This document shows, in pieces, positions 7,726-17,097 of a stretch of 57,468 nucleotides of DNA. Below the pieces are notes generated by a model. That model did not search any database. It was not told the DNA's origin and worked only from the letters and a program-made list of their open reading frames with translations. Source of the DNA: CAYXVJ01 sp050309435 (GTDB lineage: Bacteria; Bacillota; Clostridia; Saccharofermentanales; Fastidiosipilaceae); the NCBI GenBank assembly GCA_050309435.1, contig JBNRMJ010000004.1, positions 1-57,468 of the forward strand. The letters are read 5' to 3'. Made by a program: the position numbers and the translations under genes. How positions within the stretch are numbered: the first letter of the stretch is position 1; every line of letters starts with the position of its first letter.

Positions 7726-9413
7726 ATGCTCACCAACTCTTCTGCTTCATTTATATAGTCCTCGTATATCCGAGGGATTATGTCTATTTCGATAATCGCA
7801 TCTCCGACACAATCAAAGGTCTTCTGGTTGATCGCGTCGATGAAAACTTCCGGCATGGTACCCAGGGCACGCATGTAGGTCAGTGAATCTTCGCCGCGAA
7901 GGACAAGCCTGATTAGCTCCAGTTCCTCCGGCGTTAAGACCTCTTTTAGGGCCAGCCAGGGCGAGGCGGCTACGGTTCTGTCATCTTGCTTCGGTATCGA
8001 ATCCGAAACCGCTACAGGATCTATGGTACTCTCCTTTACCACTTCGCTCACCGGTTCGGCTGCTTCTTCCACCGTGAGTTTTTCTTGTACCTCCAGCGCT
8101 TCGATACGTATACGTTCGATGTTCAGCGGCAGGATCTCCAGTTCCACTCTGTTTTGCTTTCTTAAATAAGCCTGAACCGTTTCACGAAGCACAGCCGGCA
8201 GATCAATCTTCATCTGTTTTAGCATTCGCTCCTGCCTCTTTGATATCTTTGGCACGCTTTCACTAAGTTTATACTTGAATTTTCTGGCCAGACGCAACTG
8301 CCGCTCGCATTCCTTCAGCAGATAGGTAATAATCTCGATGCCGTCTTCGCGAATGACCGGAATCCTGCAGGACCAGTTCCTTCGGCGACAGCTGTAGGAT
8401 TCGACCGGGCTTAAAATGACACTGCGGTCCCGTTCATCTTCCCGTCTGATAAACAGCGCACGGGCAAAGGGAATCCAAAGTCTTTCTTTTTCGCTTACAT
8501 TAAAGAGCTCTGTCTCGAAATTCTTCTTTCTCTCCTCGTAAGCCTGGCGGATCCGCCTCAGGATATCATAAAAGCAAAGGCGCAGATCGTCTTTCGTTTC
8601 ATCGGTATAGAAGATCGACTGCCTGATCGGATACTTCCCCAATGCCGCATAGTAGTCAAAGCTGTTGCTCTCGTCGGAAGTGAAAATATACAGTTCCGGA
8701 TAGTGTTCTTCGAGCTTTCGCTTCTCGATAAATTCATGAAAAGAAAAAGGCAAATGATCTCCGTAATAAATAAAGAAATCTTTCACCCACGAGAATATAT
8801 AGTCTTCGAGCGAAGGTTCGGTAGCCTGGTATGCTTCATACACATCCATGATTCGTTCCAGGGCATCTTCTTCCTTATCGAAGTCGATCAGATTCAGACA
8901 TTCATAGAGGTATAGATAGACATAAGAGAGTGATGTTTCTTCGATCTGCCCTCTCCTTACTTTCGTGCGCCAGCTAAAATACGTACGAAGCTGCGCAACA
9001 TTCATCAACTGGTAATAGGGATAGACTTCGTGAAAAGACACCGGTTTATCGAAATCATCCTCGAAATCAGCCATAAAACGCGCTTGTTTGAGAAAAGAAT
9101 CTGCCCGAAAGTTTGGTAAGCCGTCGCTGCGATAAGCAAGTTTTCTCATCGCGCGAAAACGCTCGACGATGAGATCGGATTGCCTTCTGAGCACATTCTC
9201 GCGTGCCGGAATCGGCTGTTCGAGCGGTATGGCAGTCAGAGGCTCGTCGATTCCAAGCGGCAGCATTTCAACCTCGCTGAAGGGATCATTACGTGCCGGA
9301 TCGTCGGGCAAAGCGAAAGCAGCCTGTTCGTTTTTATCAGTTTCAACGCTGACTTTCGAACGAGCCGGGATCGGTATCGCTTGATAATCATCACTGGCCG
9401 TCATATCGAACAT
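7722..9413 (-). CDS. TerB-N/TerB-C-type protein, first gene of the ATPase-helicase module
   Basis: This 563-residue soluble protein has no signal peptide. Residues of about 100-240 resemble the TerB-N domain (conserved Tyr/Trp-rich segment with FSWRTKVRRGQ), and the C-terminal part resembles TerB-C. In between lie highly charged helices. TerB-family proteins are linked to tellurite-resistance-type stress systems, and comparative genomics has tied TerB-N/TerB-C to DNA-processing neighbourhoods with helicases and ATPases. The ATG at 9413 is preferred over 9458 because AAGG precedes it by seven bases. Its stop overlaps the ATPase start. The molecular function is unknown. Confidence 0.7.
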   Translation of the reverse strand: MFDMTASDDYQAIPIPARSKVSVETDKNEQAAFALPDDPARNDPFSEVEMLPLGIDEPLTAIPLEQPIPARENVLRRQSDLIVERFRAMRKLAYRSDGLPNFRADSFLKQARFMADFEDDFDKPVSFHEVYPYYQLMNVAQLRTYFSWRTKVRRGQIEETSLSYVYLYLYECLNLIDFDKEEDALERIMDVYEAYQATEPSLEDYIFSWVKDFFIYYGDHLPFSFHEFIEKRKLEEHYPELYIFTSDESNSFDYYAALGKYPIRQSIFYTDETKDDLRLCFYDILRRIRQAYEERKKNFETELFNVSEKERLWIPFARALFIRREDERDRSVILSPVESYSCRRRNWSCRIPVIREDGIEIITYLLKECERQLRLARKFKYKLSESVPKISKRQERMLKQMKIDLPAVLRETVQAYLRKQNRVELEILPLNIERIRIEALEVQEKLTVEEAAEPVSEVVKESTIDPVAVSDSIPKQDDRTVAASPWLALKEVLTPEELELIRLVLRGEDSLTYMRALGTMPEVFIDAINQKTFDCVGDAIIEIDIIPRIYEDYINEAEELVSI

Positions 9414-9482
9414 TCCTTCGCCTTTGATAGGAGTAGTATAACATGGAAATCGAAACATGTTTACGCTTCATCCACGCGGAGA

Positions 9483-9511
9483 CAGACATTTTCTTTCGAA
9501 TTCGTTAGAAT
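9483..9511 (+). promoter_or_regulatory. Candidate promoter of the GNAT gene
   Basis: CAGACA (9483-9488) and TAGAAT (9506-9511) are 17 bases apart, 35 bases before the GNAT start. Each box deviates from consensus by one or two bases, so the call is moderate. Confidence 0.5.
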
Positions 9512-9545
9512 ATCAGCATTAACGAGCGGAAAAGAGAGATTCATT

Positions 9546-10073
9546 ATGAAGAGCGAGCGACTTTATTTAAGACCGATCATGGAAGAAGATTTAGCCGAAC
9601 TGGCAGCTTTTTTCTATGAACCTTCGAACGTGAAATACTATATTCCGACACTCTGGCGACGTTATACGCCGGAGCAGGTCCGGGGCTTACTGGCCGACTG
9701 GCATGATCAGTCTGCGTATTTTGTTTATGCGATCTGCATGAACGAAGACGACAGCGTGGTGGGTCTTGCCAATCTGGACGGGGTTAATTACATTAACGGA
9801 AACAGCGAAGTGGGTATCGCGATAACAGCCGTCGAGCGTCAGGGTCAAGGTCTGGCCGAGGAAGCTCTCCGTCTCCTGATCACTTACTGTTTCGACGAGA
9901 TGCGTTTACATCGAGTCTGGGCACGCATCGTAGCCGCCAACGAAGCATCGCTTCGCCTCTTTCGGAAACTTGGCTTTAGGGAGGAAGGCCGCCTGCGCGA
10001 ACAGCTTCGACGCGAAGGCGGCTATATAGACATGATCTTTATGGGACTGCTCGAAGACGAGTGGCGCTCTTAA
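9546..10073 (+). CDS. GNAT-family N-acetyltransferase (RimJ/RimL type)
   Basis: The 175-residue protein begins with the SERLYLRPIMEED opening of the RimJ/RimL acetyltransferase group. It has the acetyl-CoA loop with VERQGQGLAEEAL (about 97-109) and the usual LFRKLGFREEGRLRE near the end. It should transfer acetyl from acetyl-CoA to an amine, either a protein N-terminus or a small molecule; the substrate cannot be read from sequence. The ATG at 9546 fits the family start, and longer readings upstream only shadow the TerB-N gene. It converges on the flavin reductase gene, and the two stop codons share the palindrome TTAA. Confidence 0.88.
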   Translation: MKSERLYLRPIMEEDLAELAAFFYEPSNVKYYIPTLWRRYTPEQVRGLLADWHDQSAYFVYAICMNEDDSVVGLANLDGVNYINGNSEVGIAITAVERQGQGLAEEALRLLITYCFDEMRLHRVWARIVAANEASLRLFRKLGFREEGRLREQLRREGGYIDMIFMGLLEDEWRS

Positions 10074-10876
10074 TTTCGTCTCTGCCGTCTTCTCTTTTTT
10101 CTGCGTTGATGCATATCCGGCAGCGATGTTTCCTGACCGTATTTTTGTTTGATGCGAAGCGCGTTCAGGCGGCGCTTGCGAACATCTGCTTTGGCGACAG
10201 AATAACCAAAGAAACCTAAAACATCTCCGAGACCGTAATAGGCACCGTGAGCGTAGGCGATCAGACCGGCTTGTTCCAGATGCAAGGCGCCCTTCTCGTC
10301 GACCAGATCGATTCTGGCATAGACATTCAAGACCTCCGCGATAAAGAGATCATGCGAACCAAGCGGTATGTGTTGTTTGACGCGGCAGGATAAAACCAGC
10401 GGGCTGTCCGCCAGACCTTTCACGTCGGACTCGGGCAGTTCGAAGGTTTCCAGACCCAAAAGTTTCAACTTGTCGTGATCGCGACCCGAAATCACACCGA
10501 CCCGGTCACAGGCCTCGGCCAGCTTGCGATCCACGAGATTAACTGCGAAATAGCCGGATTCCATGATGAATTCATGGGTCAGACGCGAAGGGCGAAGCGA
10601 GATGGAAATCTGCGGCGGCGAAGTGCAGACGATCCCGGCCCATGCGACCGCGGCAACATTATCTTTCGCAGCGACAGCGGCAACATTATCACCCGGATCG
10701 ATTGAAACAAGATCACCCGGCAGATCATCCTCGATCTGATCGCCTTGTCCTGCAGCTTTCGCAATGCCATGACTGCTGATCATGACGACTGGCGAAGGTG
10801 CCAGAGCCGTAGTGGGACCCAATTCATATCGTCCCGGTACTTTCCCTCCTGGATTAAATCTCGTGATTTCCGCCAT
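10070..10876 (-). CDS. Flavin reductase-like FMN-binding protein with an Arg-rich tail
   Basis: The 268-residue protein matches the flavin reductase-like split-barrel family, which binds FMN and typically reduces flavin with NAD(P)H; segments such as AWAGIVCTSPPQISISLRPS and ESGYFAVNLV fit that fold. The ATG at 10876 follows GAGGGGAG and lies inside the end of the upstream GNAT-MGMT gene (23-base overlap), so it is the last gene of that operon. The C-terminus is extended by a striking basic tail, RRKKRRRQRRN, which family members do not need. Partner enzyme and substrate are unknown. Confidence 0.85.
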   Translation of the reverse strand: MAEITRFNPGGKVPGRYELGPTTALAPSPVVMISSHGIAKAAGQGDQIEDDLPGDLVSIDPGDNVAAVAAKDNVAAVAWAGIVCTSPPQISISLRPSRLTHEFIMESGYFAVNLVDRKLAEACDRVGVISGRDHDKLKLLGLETFELPESDVKGLADSPLVLSCRVKQHIPLGSHDLFIAEVLNVYARIDLVDEKGALHLEQAGLIAYAHGAYYGLGDVLGFFGYSVAKADVRKRRLNALRIKQKYGQETSLPDMHQRRKKRRRQRRN

Positions 10877-12032
10877 TCTTTTCTCCCCTCTTTTTCTTGT
10901 AGCGTTCGCTGAAAGGAACAATGTAGTCCGAGCTGCTGTTCAGAAGCTCCAAATCCAGTAAAGCCGCCTTCGTCTGAATGCCGCCGCTGAAGCCGGTTAG
11001 TTTCCGGTCCTGCCCCAGTACCCGGTGACAAGGCGTAAAGAGGCAAAGAGGATTGGCTCCGCAAGCCATGCCGACCGCACGGCTGAGGTTCTGCGCCTGT
11101 TTGCGCCGTTCCTTTTCAGAGAGGCCGTCTCCTTTTTTTTCTATGTGAGATAATGCGATCTCCATGTAAGATCTTGTCTGACCATAGGGAATTTCTCTCA
11201 AAATCGACCAGATCGAACGCTGAAAATCGGTGCCGGTCTCTTCGTTTACCGTGAAATCGAACTGCTCACGTTTCCCGCTTAAATACTCTCGAATTTCGGA
11301 AACCGCCTGCGCCACGGCCACGGGTAGTTCTCGTGATTTTCCGGTAAGATTGGCAGGTTCTTCCAGTTCCCTGATGGCCTCGCTTGAACGGACAACGATA
11401 CCGTTTTCGTTGATGATACCCCGGGCATAAGCCGTGTCGAACATACGGGACATCTCGATCTTATCGCCGTACTGGATAAAATCGATGCTATCGATCTTTT
11501 GATCATCTCCATAAATCATGATGACACTGGGATCGAAGGGTATAAACGCATATTGATGCATGCCCTGCTCCTCCCTCAATATCGCATAGAGTTCGGCATC
11601 CTGCCAGGCTTTCCCGAAGGGCAGTACGTCGCGAAGCAAACCGTCCCGGGTAAAACCATAATCGAGTAAACGATCTCCCAAGTCGTGTAAATTAGCGGGT
11701 AACAGAAGCTCCAGACGATGGATATTGGCTGTTTGGAAAAGCTCGTCCAGGAGCATTTGGATCCAGGAAGTCAGATCATTCGTCGCCTTGGCATTCAGAT
11801 AAAACTGAATACGCCCCGAAAAAGGGGCTCCTCGCTCCATAAAACAGCAAACGGCACCCATAAAGGCGCCGTCGGCTTCCACAGCATAACATAAACTTGC
11901 AGGCATCATCTGAAGCCAGGCAGCCACTTGTTCGCGAGCTGCCCGGTAAGGATGTTTGAGGATACCCAGTTCGACCAGAGCATGATGGTCTCTGATCAGT
12001 AAAGGTCTGATTTCATAGCCTCTTTCCGTCAC
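10854..12032 (-). CDS. GNAT domain fused to methylated-DNA-cysteine methyltransferase
   Basis: The 392-residue protein has a GNAT-like acetyltransferase domain (about 1-150), a linker of about 70 residues, and a C-terminal O6-alkylguanine-DNA alkyltransferase domain. The suicide-cysteine motif TPCHRVLG is near residue 350, preceded by the helix-turn-helix segment with PYGQTRSYMEIA. It should repair O6-methylguanine by transferring the alkyl group to its own cysteine; the role of the GNAT half is unknown. GTG at 12032 is chosen because AAGGAGG precedes it by seven bases. It lies 17 bases after the dehydratase activase gene and overlaps the flavin reductase gene. Confidence 0.85.
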   Translation of the reverse strand: MTERGYEIRPLLIRDHHALVELGILKHPYRAAREQVAAWLQMMPASLCYAVEADGAFMGAVCCFMERGAPFSGRIQFYLNAKATNDLTSWIQMLLDELFQTANIHRLELLLPANLHDLGDRLLDYGFTRDGLLRDVLPFGKAWQDAELYAILREEQGMHQYAFIPFDPSVIMIYGDDQKIDSIDFIQYGDKIEMSRMFDTAYARGIINENGIVVRSSEAIRELEEPANLTGKSRELPVAVAQAVSEIREYLSGKREQFDFTVNEETGTDFQRSIWSILREIPYGQTRSYMEIALSHIEKKGDGLSEKERRKQAQNLSRAVGMACGANPLCLFTPCHRVLGQDRKLTGFSGGIQTKAALLDLELLNSSSDYIVPFSERYKKKRGEKNGGNHEI

Positions 12033-12049
12033 GAAGAGACCTCCTTCTC

Positions 12050-15000
12050 TCAACCGAGGAAGTCGGCTGCCGCACCTGCGGCTTTGTCCTCGGCGCTTTG
12101 GTTGGCAAACGATGTCGATATCATCAGTTTGATACGATTCAGCTGATTGACCTCGGACGCTCCGGGATCATAATCTACTGCTACTATATTAGCATGAGGA
12201 TACTGTCTGCGGAGCTCTTTCATCATACCTTTTCCCGTAACATGGTTCGGCAAGCAGGCAAAGGGCTGCGCACAGACGATATTCGAAGCACCCGTCTCGA
12301 TTAACTCGATCATTTCGGCGGTCAGGAACCATCCTTCGCCCGTCGCATTACCCAGACTGAGAACCTTTTGAGCTTTCTCGGCAAGCTCATCGATTGTCTC
12401 CGGAACGGGGAACATGCCGCTTGTTTTCAGGCGGCGCTTGATTCGGCTGCGATACTGCTCGAGAATCGTGATAGCCGCCCTGGCAAGCAGGCTTCCCTTT
12501 GCACTTGCGCCTAGTTCGTCGTGCTTATAAATCGCATTTCTGAAGCAATAGAGGAAGAAGTCCAGCAAGCCCGGTACTACCGCCTCACAGCCTTCGGATT
12601 CGATTACTTCGACGACATTGTTATTGGCGTCCGGCTGGAATTTTACAAGTATCTCGCCGACCACGCCGACACGCGGCTTACGATCGATGTTAGCCATCGG
12701 GAAGTTCGTAAAATCATCTACGATGCCATCAACCAGTCTGTTAAAGCCATATTCGTCCGAGGCTTTCTCGCCGAGGAAGTCCACCGCGCGGCTCAACCAG
12801 AGTGCGTAGAGATTGTTGGCCGATCCCTTCTCCTTTTCGTAGGGTCTCACGCGAAGCAATACCGTTTGCAGGAGATCGCCCAGAACCAGCGCCTGAATCG
12901 CTCGATGCAGATCCGGCAGCTTGATCGCAAATCCCGGATTCGACTCGAAGCCCTGGACGGATAAGGCGATAACCGGAACCTGCGGCATATGAGCGTCTTT
13001 CAGAGCTTTTCGGAGGAAAGCCACGTAGTTGGTCGCACGACAGCCTCCACCTGTCTGTGTGATCAGAAGCGATGTATTATTCGGATCGTAGGCTCCGCTT
13101 TGCAAGGCGTTGATCAGCTGACCGACAACCAGAATAGTCGGATAGCAGGCATCGTTGTTGACATATTTCAAACCCGTTTCGATGTCTTCCTTCGAAGCGT
13201 GTTCCAGCACTTTTATCTTGAAGCCGGCACGTTTCAAGGCAGCTTCGACCAGTTTGAAATGAGTCGGTGCCATCTGCGGTGCCAGGAGTGTATGCTCGGC
13301 TTTCATTTCTCCGGTAAAGGATATCGGCTCATGTACATAGGCCGGTTTGGACGGATCGTAATTCGAACGGGATCTGGCCAGAGCCTCCGCTTCGATCCGG
13401 TCGACTTTAGCATCGTCCAGGTCGAGGAGCTGTCGGCGAAGATTCTTAAGATCGCTCATGGCACGCGAATACGATAAATTGACGTCCACGTGACCGCCGC
13501 CCGAAGCAGTACTCTCCAGCGTGAGCTCTTCTCGGGCATGATTCTGCAGCGCGGCCTTGGCCGAGGCCAAAACGCCGGCGGCAACCGCAGCCACGTTATC
13601 GCCCAATTCCTGTTTATGCTTGCTCAAGCGGTCCTTGATGTCTGCAATAATCTCCGAGTAATCGAGCATGCCGTGATCGTCATCGTTGTCATTGTCGTTG
13701 TTATTGTCATTATTGACGTTTACATTGACCTGAAGTCCGGCAGCGATGTGCTCGGCTTCTTCCAGGGCGACGGCGCGTTTCCGGGCAATATCAGCTTGAC
13801 GTTCGCGCTCTTCCATCGCAACCTTCAACGATCTCAGACGGATTCTGGCCGCGCCCAGGTTTGAAACTTCGTCGATTTTCAAGAGCGTGTAAATTTTGCC
13901 CTGCGACTCGAGGATCTCCTGCGTTTGATCCGAGGTGACCGCATCGATACCGCAGCCAAAGCTGTTCAGCTGAACAAGCTCGAGATTTTTTTCCTGAGCT
14001 ACGAATGCGGCTGCTTCGTAGAGACGCGTATGATAAGCCCACTGATCGACTACGCGGATGGGACGCTGCAGCACACCCGGCCTGGCAACCGCATCTTCGG
14101 TAAGCACGGCCATGCCCAGCGTATTGATTAACTGAGCGATACCGTGGTTAATGCCCGGATCCATGTGATAGGGCCGACCGGCCAGGACAACACCTTTGTT
14201 ATTTGTTTTCTTTAACCAGGCCACTGTCTCGTCGCCTTTAATGCGAAGGTCTTCGTTCGCCTGCTCCTGTTCGGCATAGGCTTTTTTCACAGCATCTCGA
14301 ACTTCTTTTTTCCTCACGTCCGTCCAGCCGTTTTCGCGGAGCATGTCATAAATCTTGTCGGCAAGCTTATCCGGTTTGTGTAGCGGCAGGAAGGGATGCA
14401 TGAACTTCGTTCCCGACTCCCGAAGCTCATCCATGTTATTGGCAATGACTTCGGGGTAGCTTACGACGATCGGACAGTTAAAGTGATTATTGGCATTCTC
14501 GTTTTCTGCCTGCTCGTAAGGAATCGACGGATAAAAAATCGCATCCGGCTTCGACTTCATCAGCATGTCGATATGCCCGTGCACCATCTTGGCAGGATAG
14601 CAAACGGATTCGGAAGGAATCGTCTCCATACCGCGCTCGTAGAGCCGGTGACTCGAGCGGGGCGAGAGCTGTACGCGGAATCCAAGCTCGGTAAAGAGCG
14701 TGAACCACAGAGGGTAATTCTCGTAGATATTCAGCACACGCGGTATGCCGATCACGCCTCGCGCGGCATCGGCAGCCGGTAAGGGCTTATAGTAACGGAA
14801 AAAGCGCTCGTTTTTATAGTCATATAAATTGGGTAAAGGTTTTTTGATCTCGGTGACGCCTGCTCCGCGCTCGCAGCGGTTGCCCGACACATGACGATGA
14901 CCGTCCGGGAAGTTGACGATTGTCAGCTTGCATTGGTTACCGCAGAGCCGGCAGCTCGTCAGTTCCGTCTCCATATTGAAAGCGGAAAGCTCCATGGGAG

Positions 15001-16831
15001 ATAAAACATTACTGCGCGAGACGCCGTCCCAATGCGAACGGGCGATCAGCGCCGAACCAAAAGCACCCATTAAACCGGCGATGTTCGGACGAATTACTTC
15101 GCGACCGGCAATCTTCTCGAAAGAACGCAAGATAGCATCGTTCAAGAAAGTTCCGCCCTGAACGACGACTTTATCGCCCATTTCAGCCGGATCTTTAAGT
15201 TTTATGACCTTATATAAAGCGTTGCGCACAACGGAGTAAGAGAGTCCTGCCGAAATATCGCCGACTTGCGCCCCTTCCTTCTGTGCCTGTTTGACGCGCG
15301 AGTTCATAAAAACGGTGCAACGCGTACCCAGATCCACCGGGTTTCTGGCTTCGAGCGCCGCTTTGGCAAACTCCGGCACTTCCATACCGAGGCCGTTGGC
15401 GAAGGTCTGAATAAAAGAACCGCAACCGGAGGAACAGGCCTCGTTCAACATGATATTGTCAATGACACCGTTTCGGATGCGCATGCATTTCATGTCCTGA
15501 CCGCCGATATCAACGATGAATTTCACGCCGGGTAAAAAGAACTCTGCGCCGCGGTAATGAGCCATGGTCTCGATTTCGCCTTCATCGACTCCCAGCGCGG
15601 ATTGGATAAGGGACTCACCGTAGCCGGTTACGCAGGACCGGGCGATGTAAGCTTTCTCCGGGAGTTTACTGTAGAGATCCTGCAGGGCTTCGATCGTAGA
15701 GTTGACCGGGGATCCCTTATTGGACGAATAATGAGAATAATAAAGATCACCGTTCTCGCCGATCAAGACCACTTTGGTCGTAGTCGACCCGCCGTCTATA
15801 CCCAGGAAGGCCGGGCCTTCCAGCGTCGCGATGTCCAGTGTTTCGACTGCGGCCCTGGCGTGTCTGGCGTCAAATTCCGCTTTATCCGCTGCATCGCGAA
15901 AGAGCGGCGGGATATGGGAAATATCTTCGCCGACGTCTCCGCCCTTATCGAGGAGCACACGAAGCTCGTCGAGACTCGTCACACGCGATTTTTCGCTTAG
16001 TAAAGCCGCACCGATGGCGACATAAAGTTCTGCGTTTTCCGGATGCATAAAGCGATCGACGCGGTCTTTCAGCGTACGTTCGAATGCTTTTCTCAATTCC
16101 GGTAAAAAGTGCAAAGGACCGCCCAGGAAAATGACGTTGCCCTTTATCGGGCGACCCTGGGCCAGACCGGCGATCGTCTGAGTGACGACGGCCTGAAGAA
16201 CCGATGCCGCCAAATCGTTTTTCGAAGCGCCTTCATTCAAAAGCGGTTGTAAGTCGGTCTTCGCGAAAACGCCGCAGCGCGAAGCGATCGGATAGAGGCT
16301 TTCGTATCTAGATGCCATATCGTTAAGGCCCGCGGCATCCGTTTGCAGTAACTGAGCCATCTGATCGATAAAGGAACCCGTACCGCCGGCACAAGTACCG
16401 TTCATACGCTGCTCGGGAGCAGGTTTCAGATACGTGATTTTCGCATCCTCGCCGCCCAGCTCGATGATAATATCGGCCTCGGGATTAAAACGGTTTATCG
16501 CTTCCGTCTCGGCAATAACCTCCTGAACGAAAGGCACATCCAGCCATTTGGCGACGAGCACGCCACCGGAGCCGGTGATACTGATACGAACCGGCGTAGA
16601 CGGATGCTCGGCATGGGTTTCGTTGATAACATCGCGTATAACGCCTTTAATATCGGAGTTGTGACGGCGATAAGAACTATATGCAATCTTATCTTCTTCA
16701 TCAAGAAGCACGATCTTGATGGTGGTCGATCCGATATCCAGACCCATGCGAAGTGTTTGCACAGTAGCAAGCGAGAGCGACTGATCGCCAATGATCTGAT
16801 TGGCCTTCGTCTCGTCATGAATTACTTTCAA
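12050..16831 (-). CDS. Giant 2-hydroxyacyl-CoA dehydratase activase/dehydratase-like fusion protein
   Basis: This is a protein of about 1,593 residues. Two ASKHA ATPase domains come first: MGLDIGSTTIK near residue 30 and GIDGGSTTTKVVLI near 345. Each has the cysteine motifs that hold the [4Fe-4S] cluster of HgdC/BcrA-type activators (GTCAGGTGSF, ACSSGCGSF). A Cys cluster (CRLCGNQC) and DUF2229/HgdB-like halves follow. Such fusions are common in anaerobes as acyl-CoA dehydratase activases; their substrate is usually unknown. An Asn/Asp-rich spacer sits near residue 1,040. Start is TTG at 16831, eight bases after GGAGG, in preference to the longer reading from 16879. First gene of an operon with the GNAT-MGMT and flavin reductase genes. 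Confidence 0.88.
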   Translation of the reverse strand: MKVIHDETKANQIIGDQSLSLATVQTLRMGLDIGSTTIKIVLLDEEDKIAYSSYRRHNSDIKGVIRDVINETHAEHPSTPVRISITGSGGVLVAKWLDVPFVQEVIAETEAINRFNPEADIIIELGGEDAKITYLKPAPEQRMNGTCAGGTGSFIDQMAQLLQTDAAGLNDMASRYESLYPIASRCGVFAKTDLQPLLNEGASKNDLAASVLQAVVTQTIAGLAQGRPIKGNVIFLGGPLHFLPELRKAFERTLKDRVDRFMHPENAELYVAIGAALLSEKSRVTSLDELRVLLDKGGDVGEDISHIPPLFRDAADKAEFDARHARAAVETLDIATLEGPAFLGIDGGSTTTKVVLIGENGDLYYSHYSSNKGSPVNSTIEALQDLYSKLPEKAYIARSCVTGYGESLIQSALGVDEGEIETMAHYRGAEFFLPGVKFIVDIGGQDMKCMRIRNGVIDNIMLNEACSSGCGSFIQTFANGLGMEVPEFAKAALEARNPVDLGTRCTVFMNSRVKQAQKEGAQVGDISAGLSYSVVRNALYKVIKLKDPAEMGDKVVVQGGTFLNDAILRSFEKIAGREVIRPNIAGLMGAFGSALIARSHWDGVSRSNVLSPMELSAFNMETELTSCRLCGNQCKLTIVNFPDGHRHVSGNRCERGAGVTEIKKPLPNLYDYKNERFFRYYKPLPAADAARGVIGIPRVLNIYENYPLWFTLFTELGFRVQLSPRSSHRLYERGMETIPSESVCYPAKMVHGHIDMLMKSKPDAIFYPSIPYEQAENENANNHFNCPIVVSYPEVIANNMDELRESGTKFMHPFLPLHKPDKLADKIYDMLRENGWTDVRKKEVRDAVKKAYAEQEQANEDLRIKGDETVAWLKKTNNKGVVLAGRPYHMDPGINHGIAQLINTLGMAVLTEDAVARPGVLQRPIRVVDQWAYHTRLYEAAAFVAQEKNLELVQLNSFGCGIDAVTSDQTQEILESQGKIYTLLKIDEVSNLGAARIRLRSLKVAMEERERQADIARKRAVALEEAEHIAAGLQVNVNVNNDNNNDNDNDDDHGMLDYSEIIADIKDRLSKHKQELGDNVAAVAAGVLASAKAALQNHAREELTLESTASGGGHVDVNLSYSRAMSDLKNLRRQLLDLDDAKVDRIEAEALARSRSNYDPSKPAYVHEPISFTGEMKAEHTLLAPQMAPTHFKLVEAALKRAGFKIKVLEHASKEDIETGLKYVNNDACYPTILVVGQLINALQSGAYDPNNTSLLITQTGGGCRATNYVAFLRKALKDAHMPQVPVIALSVQGFESNPGFAIKLPDLHRAIQALVLGDLLQTVLLRVRPYEKEKGSANNLYALWLSRAVDFLGEKASDEYGFNRLVDGIVDDFTNFPMANIDRKPRVGVVGEILVKFQPDANNNVVEVIESEGCEAVVPGLLDFFLYCFRNAIYKHDELGASAKGSLLARAAITILEQYRSRIKRRLKTSGMFPVPETIDELAEKAQKVLSLGNATGEGWFLTAEMIELIETGASNIVCAQPFACLPNHVTGKGMMKELRRQYPHANIVAVDYDPGASEVNQLNRIKLMISTSFANQSAEDKAAGAAADFLG
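13670..13735 (-). repeat. Asn/Asp-codon low-complexity tract inside the activase gene
   Basis: Imperfect AAT/AAC/GAT/GAC repeats encode NVNVNNDNNNDNDNDDDH within the giant activase ORF. The frame is kept. It looks like a slippage-prone linker between two folded domains. Confidence 0.85.
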
Positions 16832-16949
16832 GTGAATATCCTCCGATTTCACAAGCACAATCCCCGAACGGATTGTCAAATCTTTATCCCCTGATAAAGC
16901 ATATCTGTTTCCTAATAATTAAAGATACTTACTTTGAACTTCAAATCAT

Positions 16950-16977
16950 ATTATAGCAAGCGCTTAATGAAAATCAA
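16950..16977 (-). promoter_or_regulatory. Promoter of the dehydratase activase operon
   Basis: On the minus strand TTGATT (16977-16972) and TATAAT (16955-16950) are separated by 16 bases, giving a leader of roughly 110 bases before the TTG start. Confidence 0.65.
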
Positions 16978-17041
16978 AACAAATAATGATTGATCAATTA
17001 TCATTGTTAAGTAAAACTCATTATTCTTCTTTACATATAGA

Positions 17042-17082
17042 AAAGAGGCTAGAATCTCTTGAATTCCAGCCTCCACTTGAAC
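17042..17082 (-). terminator. Terminator after the 80-residue conserved gene
   Basis: On the minus strand a GAGGCTGGAAT/ATTCTAGCCTC stem with one mismatch and a seven-base loop is followed by TTTTCT. It ends transcription from the small gene before the next promoter at 16950-16977. Confidence 0.75.
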
Positions 17083-17097
17083 TTCATCAACAAATAC

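Noticed and set aside
9180..9545. N-terminal extension of the GNAT gene on the plus strand
   Set aside because: It lies antisense to the TerB-N gene, and the GNAT family start is at 9546 with its own promoter-like sequence.
13670..13735. CRISPR-like or other DNA repeat array
   Set aside because: The repeat is imperfect, under 70 bases, has no spacers and codes in frame for an Asn/Asp linker.
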